From assembly GCA_937864385.1 (NCBI GenBank), contig CALMJN010000267.1, forward strand, positions 1-6,036: 6,036 nt of DNA. The letters run 5' to 3'. Every line of letters starts with the position of its first letter. The first letter of the stretch is position 1. Below are positions 1 through 5,625 of this stretch, one piece after another. A program made the position numbers and the translations under genes. This DNA comes from an uncultured Methanosarcinales archaeon. Lineage in GTDB: Archaea > Halobacteriota > Methanosarcinia > Methanotrichales > Methanotrichaceae. Below the pieces are notes generated by a model. It was given only the letters and a program-made list of their open reading frames with translations, did not search any database and had not been told where the DNA came from.

Positions 1-1063
1 TCTTTAGCCGATATGTACAGTTCTTGCTATCGACCAACTCCATGCATGGATCATGGTTATGGCATTTTGGATGATGAATTTTAGCTGAAATATCCGCAGA
101 AGGAGATGTACTGTTGTTTTGGCTGGAATTGCTCAAGTTTTCATCAATGTGGATCTGGGAGAGAATTTCGCCGATATCATCATCGTCGCCTATGATGGGC
201 TGATAAATGCACACACCACCCTGGCAAGAATCCTTCGTGCTATCATTTCCGTCATCACACACCACAGGCTTATTAATGCATCCTGTAACATGATCGCAGG
301 AGTCGGCTGTGCAGGCATCATTATCGTTGCAGTCTATAGCGGCATGGCTACAGCCTGTAGCCGGATCGCAAGAGTCGGCTGTGCAGGCATCATTGTCGTT
401 GCAGTCTACAGCGGCATGGCTGCAACCTGTCAGAGGATTACAGGAATCGGCGGTGCAAGCATTGCCGTCGTCACAATCCTCGCATCTGACATCGGACTTG
501 ACATCCACATCATTGGTCTCATTTATGATTTGAAGGTCAAGAAGGATGGACTGCCTCATGGATTGAGGCAATCGATTCTCCTCCAATGCCGGCGCGGGGG
601 TATTGATGCATCCGGACGGGCCGCAGGTGTCAATGGTGCTGCTGTCGCCATCATCGCAGCTTATTGCTTCGTGGTGGCAGCCATCATCTCCCGGATAATC
701 CCTGGTGCAGGGATTGCTGTCATCGCAATTTATAGTGGTGTCTGGAACAGATATTGAACTGGGATCGAATAGAGCATCCCGGGGTGACATAATGGATTTG
801 TCATCCTCTGTACCATAAGCCGGGGCAAATCCTATTGGACCGCCCTCATCTGTTGTCTCCTGCCTGATCTCCATGGTTCCGCTTTGATCACAAATTTGAG
901 GCTCATGGAGACATTGTGTTCCATTGCACCAGTCCCTGGTACAGGGATTGTTGTCATCACAATTCCCGCACTGGGCGGAGGAGCAACCTGTTAGCAATAA
1001 GAAACTGAGGCTAAATAGAATGAAATGGCATAAAGTCCGGTTTCCTTTGATCTCTGCATCCAC
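1..1063 (-). CDS. Cys-rich secreted lipoprotein with CTDC-type repeats, C-terminus cut by window edge
   Basis: I translated this frame by hand: it is open from a GTG at 1063 to the window edge, 354 codons, with no stop. An SD-like GGGGTGA (1075-1069) lies 5 bases before the GTG and a TATA box lies near 1095-1102. Residues 11-26 are hydrophobic and end in the lipobox LLTGC, so Cys27 would be the lipidated first residue of an exported, membrane-anchored protein. The rest is rich in Cys, Asp and Asn: single modules near 32-58 and 113-152, then three 24-residue tandem units at 197-268 (core CNDNDACTADSCD..TGC) and a degenerate fourth at 269-285. The pattern matches the Dictyostelium-type CTDC repeat family (PF00526) as I know it. 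About five N-glycosylation sequons (such as NGT, NET, NCT) fit an extracellular protein. Likely a disulfide-rich surface stalk or adhesion protein; the function is inferred. The missing C-terminus may carry the functional domain. Confidence 0.85.
   Translation of the reverse strand, partial: MDAEIKGNRTLCHFILFSLSFLLLTGCSSAQCGNCDDNNPCTRDWCNGTQCLHEPQICDQSGTMEIRQETTDEGGPIGFAPAYGTEDDKSIMSPRDALFDPSSISVPDTTINCDDSNPCTRDYPGDDGCHHEAISCDDGDSSTIDTCGPSGCINTPAPALEENRLPQSMRQSILLDLQIINETNDVDVKSDVRCEDCDDGNACTADSCNPLTGCSHAAVDCNDNDACTADSCDPATGCSHAAIDCNDNDACTADSCDHVTGCINKPVVCDDGNDSTKDSCQGGVCIYQPIIGDDDDIGEILSQIHIDENLSNSSQNNSTSPSADISAKIHHPKCHNHDPCMELVDSKNCTYRLK
212..475 (-). repeat. 72-bp in-frame tandem repeat inside the Cys-rich lipoprotein gene
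   Basis: Read on the minus strand, units lie at 475-404, 403-332 and 331-260, with a degenerate partial unit down to about 212. The spacing is exactly 72 bases (24 codons): the same string AGTCGGCTGTGCAGGCATCA starts at plus positions 301 and 373, and a diverged copy of it starts at 445. The two central units are nearly identical at the DNA level, with changes largely at third codon positions, so the duplication looks fairly recent. There are no unique spacers, so this is not a CRISPR array. Confidence 0.9.
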
Positions 1064-1092
1064 AATTCTCACCCCAATCCAAACCCATCCTC

Positions 1093-1106
1093 TTTTTTAT
1101 ATCTAA
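1093..1106 (-). promoter_or_regulatory. Archaeal TATA box of the lipoprotein gene
   Basis: On the minus strand the sequence reads TTAGATATAAAAAA, a good archaeal TATA element, with a purine-rich CGAAAC just upstream as a possible BRE. A start about 25-28 bases downstream would fall near 1072-1075, giving a very short leader at the edge of the SD-like GGGGTGA and the GTG start at 1063. Confidence 0.55.
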
Positions 1107-1148
1107 GTTTCGCTCTTCGTCTCTGCTCCCGGACTCAGAAATACGGGC

Positions 1149-1322
1149 TTGAAAGAGGACCATAGCAACCGCAGGCAGAATTCAATTGAACGCAAGGATT
1201 TAGTAGAGGATATAATTGGCGAGATTGAAAGATCTGATTCTTTAGAGTTCAGAAATGGGGAGTTGCAGATACAGAATCCTGTGGATTTGCAGTCAATGCG
1301 TTTTATTCCTGAACAGACCTAA
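1149..1322 (+). pseudogene. Orphan 57-codon coding-like frame, no good start codon
   Basis: This plus-strand frame is open from a TAA near 1104 to a TAA at 1320-1322. From the TTG at 1149 it gives 57 residues with a protein-like, charged composition (for example IERKDLVEDIIGEIERSDSL and RFIPEQT at the C-terminus). Codon use resembles the neighbouring genes. There is no ATG or GTG at a sensible N-terminus (the only ATG is codon 50), and no SD ahead of the TTG. I do not recognise a family. It may be the 3' remnant of a gene whose 5' part was replaced by the promoter region of the divergent lipoprotein, or a small protein with a TTG start. It converges with the gene ending at 1371. Confidence 0.35.
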
Positions 1323-1370
1323 GATAGGAAAGATCTGAGCCGTTCCTTTGCTTCTAAATTTTCTCTGCAG

Positions 1371-2135
1371 TCACAGGCTGAATTCCCGCTCTCCTGAGAC
1401 CCTCTGTAACAGCTCTTCCGTCCGCTCCATCTCTTCTCTGCTTCCCTCCAAAGTCAGCCAGACTGCTCCCTCCGCCCCGCCTATTCCGCCCGCGGCAATT
1501 ATTTCTGCCTCGACGCCGGTCAGGAGCCGGATGGCGTCAATCTCAGTGAAGACCTCCCCGGGGATAGGGAGCAGCCGAAAGCCGTTTTGCCCGGGAAGAT
1601 TGAGGCGAAGGGCAAGGCTCATGAGATCTCCTGGAATGCGCTTTTCCAGGCCCACCGGAAGGATGAGACGCACTCTTCGCCCCACCAGAGCCTGCAGAGC
1701 GGCGATGCTCGTACCTCCCTGGGGATGGCCTATGAGCACAGCTGCCTGGCGATGGGCCAGATCAAGGGCATTGGCCCCCTTAAGGATGACATCGCCCTCT
1801 TTCAGGCCATCTGCCACGTCGAAGATGCTCTTCCCCTTCTGCCAGATCCCTTTCACTATCACCACATCTCCAGGAAATCCGCTCTCATCGGGCAGCCTTC
1901 CCTCCGCAGTGGTTTTTCCCGGCGGAAGGACCAGGCCCCGGAAGAATCTCTTCCTGGAAAAGCCATACTCCTGGCCCAGACTCTTCAGAACTTCCTCGGC
2001 GACATAGCCATTGGTGGTTCCGGCCACTATGACCAGTGTGCCGGATTGGAGAGAGGCCCGTACGGCGGGGTGGACAGACAGGGCAAGGCCCATAAGCCGC
2101 TTTCCTGCGGCTGGGGTGAGCAGAAACTGCCTCAT
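1371..2135 (-). CDS. Conserved hypothetical protein, 254 aa
   Basis: The protein is soluble-looking, with no signal peptide or membrane segment, and I do not recognise a named domain. Glycine-rich loops and short hydrophobic strands suggest an alpha/beta fold: [17 protein letters not shown] (about residues 34-50), [10 protein letters not shown] (about 90-99), [13 protein letters not shown] (about 114-126), [11 protein letters not shown] (about 133-143) and [20 protein letters not shown] near the C-terminus. The AGTTNGYV and GHPQGGTS loops could bind a phosphate or nucleotide; that is inference only. I chose the ATG at 2135 ([14 protein letters not shown]) because the protein-like sequence begins there. 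The frame extends upstream to an ATG at 2192, but those 19 codons look non-coding. No clear SD precedes 2135; an AT-rich TTTATC element at 2166-2171 and a TATTAAAAAA at 2149-2158 are candidate promoters, so initiation may be leaderless or nearly so. It stands alone, transcribed away from the 2509 gene's promoter. Confidence 0.85.
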   Translation of the reverse strand: MRQFLLTPAAGKRLMGLALSVHPAVRASLQSGTLVIVAGTTNGYVAEEVLKSLGQEYGFSRKRFFRGLVLPPGKTTAEGRLPDESGFPGDVVIVKGIWQKGKSIFDVADGLKEGDVILKGANALDLAHRQAAVLIGHPQGGTSIAALQALVGRRVRLILPVGLEKRIPGDLMSLALRLNLPGQNGFRLLPIPGEVFTEIDAIRLLTGVEAEIIAAGGIGGAEGAVWLTLEGSREEMERTEELLQRVSGEREFSL

Positions 2136-2508
2136 CTCTAGATGATGATTTTTTAATAGAGATAAAGCTAATGCAGGGATATGGAAAACCATTTTCTGCT
2201 GTCAAGGCGGGAATAATGCTGAAATCTTAAATCTACGCTGGCCCTGGCAGCCTCTGCGACAGATAAAATATTGACGCTTCTGAGAGGGCAGAGAGAGTGC
2301 CATCTAAAATCACCAACAGCTCCGCGAGACGGTTTATGCCCCAGAGATGATTGGCATATGAGGGTAAAGGATGAGAATGATATTTCTATTCCGGATGCAT
2401 GTTGAAATCCATGCCACCATGCTTATACTCTATTTGAATCCAGAGAGGGCAGAATTTGCTCATGCAGGAGCGAGGCATCAAGCTCGGGATATCCTGGCCC
2501 CGGACCGG
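2136..2508. other. Intergenic stretch with no convincing gene
   Basis: This stretch holds the likely promoter of the 1371-2135 gene at its left end. I translated the candidate short frames. The longest on the minus strand is about 30 codons and uses unconvincing codons. A plus-strand frame (2371-2841) runs out of this region but is the shadow of the 2509-2829 gene. A C-box-like ATGATGA at 2142 has no matching D' and C' boxes. I see no tRNA, repeat or terminator. Confidence 0.6.
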
Positions 2509-2829
2509 TCAATCATTCCATTTACACAGATAAATCCAGTGACTGGAACTCAAATTCTCTTCCCGGGACATTCGCCATTCCATTCCATCAGAACAACGAT
2601 CAGACAGCTCATCGTTTGCCTTTTTTATGGCCAGCCCAGCCATTATCCCCTTGAGAAAGGCGGAGCGATGATCTTGATTGATATTGCCTACGATATAATT
2701 TATATATCGACCCATGGTTATTCCTGGAATCGATTTATAAACATCCAGCTCATCGGAAATCCTATACATTTCATCCTCCGAGAAGCCGAAGCTGCCCAGA
2801 AGCGACCTTATTTTGATATCCTTGTGCAT
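2509..2829 (-). CDS. Uncharacterised small archaeal protein, 106 aa
   Basis: The protein is mostly helical in appearance and lacks a signal peptide or membrane segment. The N-terminal part (IRSLLGSFGFSEDEMYRISD) and the central MGRYINYIVGNINQDHRSAF followed by LKGIMAGLAIKKANDEL (about residues 38-75) look like a real, constrained protein, with wobble use matching the neighbouring genes. I recognise no named domain. The tail after about residue 76 (SDRCSDGMEWRMSREENL onward) is more irregular and ends in HWIYLCKWND. There is no SD before the ATG, but a TATA box (2852-2862) sits about 27 bases upstream, so the mRNA is probably leaderless. The opposite strand carries a longer open frame across the whole gene, which I judge to be a shadow. 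Function unknown; a small regulatory or scaffold role cannot be told from sequence. Confidence 0.75.
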   Translation of the reverse strand: MHKDIKIRSLLGSFGFSEDEMYRISDELDVYKSIPGITMGRYINYIVGNINQDHRSAFLKGIMAGLAIKKANDELSDRCSDGMEWRMSREENLSSSHWIYLCKWND

Positions 2830-2851
2830 GCATTTGGATAACGCTCTAAAA

Positions 2852-2862
2852 GGATATAATCT
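2852..2862 (-). promoter_or_regulatory. TATA box for a leaderless transcript of the 2829 gene
   Basis: On the minus strand the element reads AGATTATATCC, centred at about 2857. The typical archaeal distance of about 27 bases puts transcription start at about 2830, next to the A of the ATG at 2829. No SD is present, which fits leaderless initiation. Confidence 0.5.
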
Positions 2863-3001
2863 TTAACATTTGAAGATGATATTTTTGCGACCATCGATCC
2901 ATAGCCGGTATATGTTCTGCCGAAGGCTATGTCGGAAGCCTTCTATCCGCAGACATATCTCCACATCTTCCAGATTAAGAGGCATTGAATACAATGCCGG
3001 A

Positions 3002-3661
3002 TTAATCAAATACCGTATATTCCTCCGAATCGCTCTTCTGCTCATTCTGTGCGGCGCTTTTCTTGGCCTCAATCAATCTCTGCAGTCCATCCTCATCCAG
3101 GGCAGCCAGCTCCCACACCCTGGATTTATGGGCAAGGGGATAGACTCTGAGGCTCTTGCTTCCCCTCCTCACGGACTCGGATTTGATATCCAGCTTGGAG
3201 AGGGCTTTTCCTAGCTGCCTGCTCCCCATTCCCCCTGCCTTTGATGCCTGATCGGGGGTTGGCTCGCGATTGGCATCAAACTCGGATTGGATGAACTCCA
3301 GGGCTTTCTTCAGCGCCTCCATGCTCAGGGCAGCTGGCTTAGACTTTGCCGATCTTGCCTTTTTCCGGGCAGACATTCTCGATTTGGAAGAAGGCTGATC
3401 ATTGGATCTGACATCGGCTGATGTTGTGGATGCCATATGAGAATCCCATTCGGTCAAGGAGAAGATCATGGCCCGACCGCGCCTCTTCAGCGTGATCTTG
3501 TTCTCCCGTCCCAGCCAGCCTAGAGCGCCAAGGACATCTTCCCGGCTCAGAGATGTTAGCTTCGCCAGATCGGCGATGTTGTTTGGTCCATTGTTGCTCA
3601 GAGCTTGCCAGACGATCCCCGCGTTGGTACCAAAAATCGATTCGACGGTGGTTTCATTCAT
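3002..3661 (-). CDS. Winged helix-turn-helix (DUF2582-type) protein with a second winged-helix-like half, 219 aa
   Basis: Residues 1-70 form a winged helix-turn-helix of the DUF2582 type (PF10771): a first helix (TNAGIVWQALSNN), a recognition pair (NIADLAKLTSLSREDVLGAL) and a wing (KITLKRRGRAMIFSLTE). Residues 75-110 are a Ser/Lys/Arg-rich linker, probably disordered and able to contact nucleic acid. Residues 113-180 look like a second winged helix: a helix (MEALKKALEFIQSEF), then TPDQASKAGGMGSRQLGKAL as a helix-turn-helix, and a basic wing (SVRRGSKSLRVYPLAH). The C-terminus is charged. Family members are mostly short single-domain proteins, so the tandem layout is unusual. Probably a DNA-binding regulator in the cytoplasm; targets unknown. 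There is no SD; a TTAATATC element (3683-3690) about 27 bases upstream of ATG 3661 suggests a leaderless mRNA. It lies 232 bases downstream of the UPF0489 gene on the same strand. Confidence 0.85.
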   Translation of the reverse strand: MNETTVESIFGTNAGIVWQALSNNGPNNIADLAKLTSLSREDVLGALGWLGRENKITLKRRGRAMIFSLTEWDSHMASTTSADVRSNDQPSSKSRMSARKKARSAKSKPAALSMEALKKALEFIQSEFDANREPTPDQASKAGGMGSRQLGKALSKLDIKSESVRRGSKSLRVYPLAHKSRVWELAALDEDGLQRLIEAKKSAAQNEQKSDSEEYTVFD

Positions 3662-3682
3662 GGATAGTCAATATGTTTTTCA

Positions 3683-3690
3683 AGATATTA
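3683..3690 (-). promoter_or_regulatory. Candidate TATA box of the winged-helix gene
   Basis: On the minus strand the element reads TTAATATC, centred near 3687, which would place transcription start at about 3660 on the ATG at 3661. The surrounding DNA is AT-rich and other weak TATA-like strings (CATATT, TTTTATG) occur nearby, so the exact element is uncertain. Confidence 0.35.
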
Positions 3691-3836
3691 AGATGCCGCA
3701 TAAAAGGATGCATTTTGAAAAACCAAAAAGCTTTTTCAGCCTTTCAAGAGACAATAATGGGCTCTTCTTGTGCTGCCCACATCGGACTAGGCCCAAAATT
3801 AAGAAAAACACTCATGACGCAAGGTCACCCATGTGG

Positions 3837-3870
3837 ATGAAAATAGGTCTGCACGAAGTCCTATTTTCAT
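3837..3870. terminator. Perfect 11-bp stem-loop downstream of the UPF0489 gene
   Basis: The arms ATGAAAATAGG (3837-3847) and CCTATTTTCAT (3860-3870) are perfectly complementary around a 12-base loop (TCTGCACGAAGT). Two further pairs (C49-G58 and T50-A57 of 38xx) could form inside after one mismatch. It begins 24 bases past the UPF0489 stop codon at 3894 on the minus strand, so it may mark the 3' end of that transcript. It lacks the following U-run used by archaeal intrinsic terminators. It could instead be an RNA-processing or stability element, or an operator. Confidence 0.45.
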
Positions 3871-3893
3871 ACCAGAGAAAGCAATTGATGCCA

Positions 3894-4682
3894 CTATCCA
3901 TAGATCTCTCGGATCAATCCCAGGACTGCTCTCTGCACCAGATCAACTGCCCTCTCCGGGATATAGGAGCGGGGGGTCTGAGAGCGGGCCAGGCAGATGA
4001 AGGCTGGGCGGCTTACGGCCAGCAGCAGCGGCCTCACCGCCTCTATCCTCTTCCTGAGCAGCATCTCCACCGGACCACGATCGTCATTGCCATAGAAGCC
4101 ATCTAGGTCAATTCCCACGGCCACAGGATGCAGGCAGTCCTGCATATCCCTCTGAAAGTCATGCCGGCTTATGCGCCGGGGCAGGGGAGCAGTCTTGGGG
4201 CTGGCCTCATCTCCTGCCAAATCGGTCTCCCCTCCGTCCCAGAAGATCCATCTGCTCCCTCCGGGGTCGCTCTTCTCTCTGGTCTTGGGCGGGTCCTTTG
4301 TCTCCGATCCGCTGGCTCTGCCGTAGGCCTCCAGCCGTTCCCGGCCGGGATGGTAGTGGTAGAGCGCCCGTATAACACCATAATGGAAGGCAGGGCAGGT
4401 GAAGTTGCCCTCATTGACCAGGGATCTGCTATACTGCTGAAGATAGGGCAGCAGGCGCTGCAGATGATGATGCCTCTCCCGGCCCTCCCGGGCAGGCAGA
4501 GCGGGGCAGCAGTGGAACATGTCGTGGTGGGCGTCTATCCGCAGGGCTATCAGGCTATATTTGCAGCGTAGGAATTCCATAAACCAGTAGGGCATGATCT
4601 CGTTATGGGGATCGACGATGATGGTTTTGATCCCGTTGATATCAAGCATCACATGAGGGAAACGATCGGCAAAGGCAGACAT
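3894..4682 (-). CDS. UPF0489 family protein, arginase-like metal-binding motif, 262 aa
   Basis: The N-terminal part matches the UPF0489 family (PF12640): DPHNEIMPYWFMEF at residues 24-37 and ALRIDAHHDMF at 46-56. The DAHHD (Asp50, His52, Asp54) is the arginase/deacetylase metal signature DAHxD, and GIDLDGF (Asp192, Asp194) fits the second arginase-type metal site (SxDxD). His26 is another candidate ligand. The family is thought to adopt an arginase-like fold, probably with a two-metal hydrolase site; substrate unknown. There is no signal peptide, so it is likely cytoplasmic. Residues 122-170 are a Gly/Pro/Lys-rich insert of low conservation. The start is the ATG at 4682: SD-like GGGGGTGG (4694-4687) lies 4 bases ahead, while the in-frame TTG at 4685 is too close to it. 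The gene is divergent from the DUF3786 gene and has a weak AATAATAG promoter element at 4718-4725. Confidence 0.9.
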   Translation of the reverse strand: MSAFADRFPHVMLDINGIKTIIVDPHNEIMPYWFMEFLRCKYSLIALRIDAHHDMFHCCPALPAREGRERHHHLQRLLPYLQQYSRSLVNEGNFTCPAFHYGVIRALYHYHPGRERLEAYGRASGSETKDPPKTREKSDPGGSRWIFWDGGETDLAGDEASPKTAPLPRRISRHDFQRDMQDCLHPVAVGIDLDGFYGNDDRGPVEMLLRKRIEAVRPLLLAVSRPAFICLARSQTPRSYIPERAVDLVQRAVLGLIREIYG

Positions 4683-4689
4683 CAAGCCA

Positions 4690-4699
4690 CCCCCGGGGG
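4690..4699. promoter_or_regulatory. C5G5 palindrome containing the ribosome binding site of the UPF0489 gene
   Basis: CCCCCGGGGG is a perfect 10-base palindrome. Its minus-strand G-run supplies the GGGGGTGG site that decides the ATG at 4682. A leader long enough to include both halves might be self-complementary, but no loop lies between the halves, so pairing within one RNA molecule would be poor. Confidence 0.4.
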
Positions 4700-4749
4700 A
4701 TCTCAGAGTAAAGATAACTATTATTCATGCATATTGTTCTGCAAAGCTA

Positions 4750-4761
4750 GATAAATTTATC
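4750..4761 (+). promoter_or_regulatory. Palindromic TATA region of the DUF3786 gene
   Basis: GATAAATTTATC is a perfect 12-base palindrome that includes the likely TATA box of the DUF3786 gene. Transcription would start near 4782-4784, leaving a leader of about 15 bases with GGAG (4786-4789) as a weak SD before ATG 4799. A palindrome over the TATA box could be a repressor site or could let TBP bind in both orientations between the divergent genes. Confidence 0.5.
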
Positions 4762-4798
4762 GCGCGGTTGGCTGCTTTGTGAGACGGAGAGATCGGAT

Positions 4799-5365
4799 AT
4801 GGGCTATGAGATCCCTTTGAAGCTGGCCTGGGATGAGCTGGATCGCCTGGGCCTGGAGGACTGCGCCGTTCCCTTTTTGGGAGAGGATTATCTGATTCAA
4901 AAAGGCGAGAGGGCAGTGCGGGAGCCCTCCGGCCAGCCCGCGGGAGAGATGGAAGCGGTGCTCATTCTGCACTACCTCATCGGCATGGCCGGGCAGAGCT
5001 TTTCTCCCTCGGGAAGCTGGATCTCCTTTAAGGAGGCGCCGGCAGGGGTGACCTTCTGGCCCGCCCTGGAGAAGAGCACCATCAGGCCGCTGGCGAATGC
5101 CCTGCAAAAGGAGGGCCGAAAGCTGATCGGGCTTCTGCAGAAGCGGCGGGGAGGGGGAAGGATGGAGGGCGGGGATATGGCCCTGGAGGTGGAAGCCCTT
5201 CCAGGCATCATGGTCCGGGTGATATTCTGGGAGGGTGATGGTGAGCTGCCGCCGGAGGCTACCATGCTCTTCGACCGGGCGCTGACCGGAGTCTACTGCA
5301 CCGAGGATGTGGCGGTGCTGCTGATGGCAGTGGCGCAATGCGTGATCGAGGCAGGAAAAGGGTAG
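4799..5365 (+). CDS. DUF3786 domain-containing protein, 188 aa
   Basis: The layout matches DUF3786 (PF12654), a domain of about 180 residues common in methanogens and other anaerobes, and it fills the whole protein. Visible landmarks are an N-terminal helix (LAWDELDRL), VPFLGEDYLI (24-33), EAVLILHYLIGMAG (52-65), GSWISFKEAPAGVTFWPAL (72-90), VEALPGIMVRVIFWEGDGEL (131-150), and LFDRALTGVYCTEDVAVLL (157-175), the typical closing motif. In this family it is often found near corrinoid or methyl-transfer genes, but none are visible here. There is no signal peptide, membrane segment or metal motif; a cytoplasmic protein of unknown function. Residues 114-128 (KRRGGGRMEGG) are a basic, flexible loop. 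The ATG follows a weak GGAG at 4786-4789. The HicB gene starts 32 bases after its stop but has its own TATA-like element. Confidence 0.9.
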   Translation: MGYEIPLKLAWDELDRLGLEDCAVPFLGEDYLIQKGERAVREPSGQPAGEMEAVLILHYLIGMAGQSFSPSGSWISFKEAPAGVTFWPALEKSTIRPLANALQKEGRKLIGLLQKRRGGGRMEGGDMALEVEALPGIMVRVIFWEGDGELPPEATMLFDRALTGVYCTEDVAVLLMAVAQCVIEAGKG

Positions 5366-5373
5366 ATATTTAT
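5366..5373 (+). promoter_or_regulatory. TATA box for a leaderless hicB transcript
   Basis: ATATTTAT directly follows the DUF3786 stop codon (5363-5365). Its centre is about 28 bases before the ATG at 5398, so transcription would start at or next to the ATG. The only purine-rich string (GGAAGATG, 5376-5383) is too far upstream to be a good SD, which also favours leaderless initiation. Confidence 0.45.
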
Positions 5374-5397
5374 CCGGAAGATGTCTAATCATAAAAC

Positions 5398-5583
5398 ATG
5401 CGACAGGTCGTGATCTATCCAGGAGAAGACGGCTACTACGTGGCAGAGGTGCCCAGCCTTCCCGGCTGCATCAGCCAGGGTGAGAGCAAGGAGGCGGCTC
5501 TGGCCAACATCAAAGAGGCCATCGATATCTATATTGCCGCTTTGCGGGAGGACAACCTTTCTGTTCCGCACTATAACATATAA
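5398..5583 (+). CDS. hicB: Type II toxin-antitoxin HicB-like antitoxin, short and without HicA
   Basis: The partial-RNase-H-like HicB fold is clear: VVIYPGEDGYYVAEVPSLPG (residues 4-23), CISQGESKEAALANIKEAID (24-43) and IYIAALREDNLSVP. HicB normally neutralises the HicA mRNA-interferase and represses its own operon. Most HicB-like proteins of this type run to about 70 residues, with a strand (roughly FEAxLVxV) after the DNLPVP segment. Here the frame stops at 61 with HYNI, and neither other plus frame continues that strand. No HicA (a small KG-x-H-type double-stranded-RNA-binding-like protein) lies upstream, where DUF3786 sits, or downstream, where a convergent RDD remnant follows. There is no N-terminal or C-terminal helix-turn-helix. 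It may be an orphan antitoxin, a remnant, or a solitary HicB with another job. Confidence 0.88.
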   Translation: MRQVVIYPGEDGYYVAEVPSLPGCISQGESKEAALANIKEAIDIYIAALREDNLSVPHYNI

Positions 5584-5608
5584 ATCCTTTTGAGCCTTGC
5601 TTGATATT

Positions 5609-5625
5609 AGCTTGCTTTTCAAGCT
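5609..5625. terminator. Weak hairpin between the convergent hicB and RDD reading frames
   Basis: AGCTTG (5609-5614) and CAAGCT (5620-5625) form a 6-base stem around the loop CTTTT. It overlaps the RDD stop codon (5619-5621, minus). The stem is short and the U-run lies in the loop, so terminator function is doubtful. Confidence 0.2.

Noticed and set aside
212..475. CRISPR array
   Set aside because: The 72-base units are contiguous, code in frame, and have no unique spacers.
552..570. TGCCTCA/TGAGGCA hairpin
   Set aside because: It lies within the lipoprotein coding sequence, has only a 7-base stem, and has no supporting context.
119..757. Plus-strand frame of 212 codons rich in Ile, Ala and Gly
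   Set aside because: It is the antisense shadow of the Cys-rich repeat lipoprotein; its repeats are complements of the CTDC units, and the minus frame has SD, lipobox and regular Cys spacing.
924..1106. Plus-strand 60-codon frame
   Set aside because: It lies antisense to the signal peptide and promoter of the lipoprotein and has no protein-like features.
1348..2141. Two long plus-strand frames (1348-2007 and 1587-2141)
   Set aside because: Both are Ser/Arg/Pro-rich or irregular shadows of the 1371-2135 gene, whose minus frame has hydrophobic strands and glycine loops.
2142..2213. Possible C/D-box small RNA (ATGATGA at 2142, CTGA near 2210)
   Set aside because: No internal D' and C' boxes were found, and short motifs like these occur by chance.
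2371..2841. Plus-strand frame of 156 codons, longer than the opposite 106-codon frame
   Set aside because: The minus frame has a TATA box at leaderless spacing and better codon and residue patterns; the plus frame lacks an SD and looks irregular, though it cannot be fully excluded.
2863..2985. Minus-strand frame of 40 codons starting 16 bases past the winged-helix stop
   Set aside because: There is no SD, no recognisable pattern, and it runs into the TATA box of the next gene.
4128..4571. Plus-strand frame of 147 codons
   Set aside because: It is antisense to the UPF0489 gene, whose metal motifs are clear.
4757..5392. Minus-strand frame of 211 codons opposite the DUF3786 gene
   Set aside because: It is rich in His, Gln and Pro as expected for an antisense frame, while the plus frame matches DUF3786 along its length.
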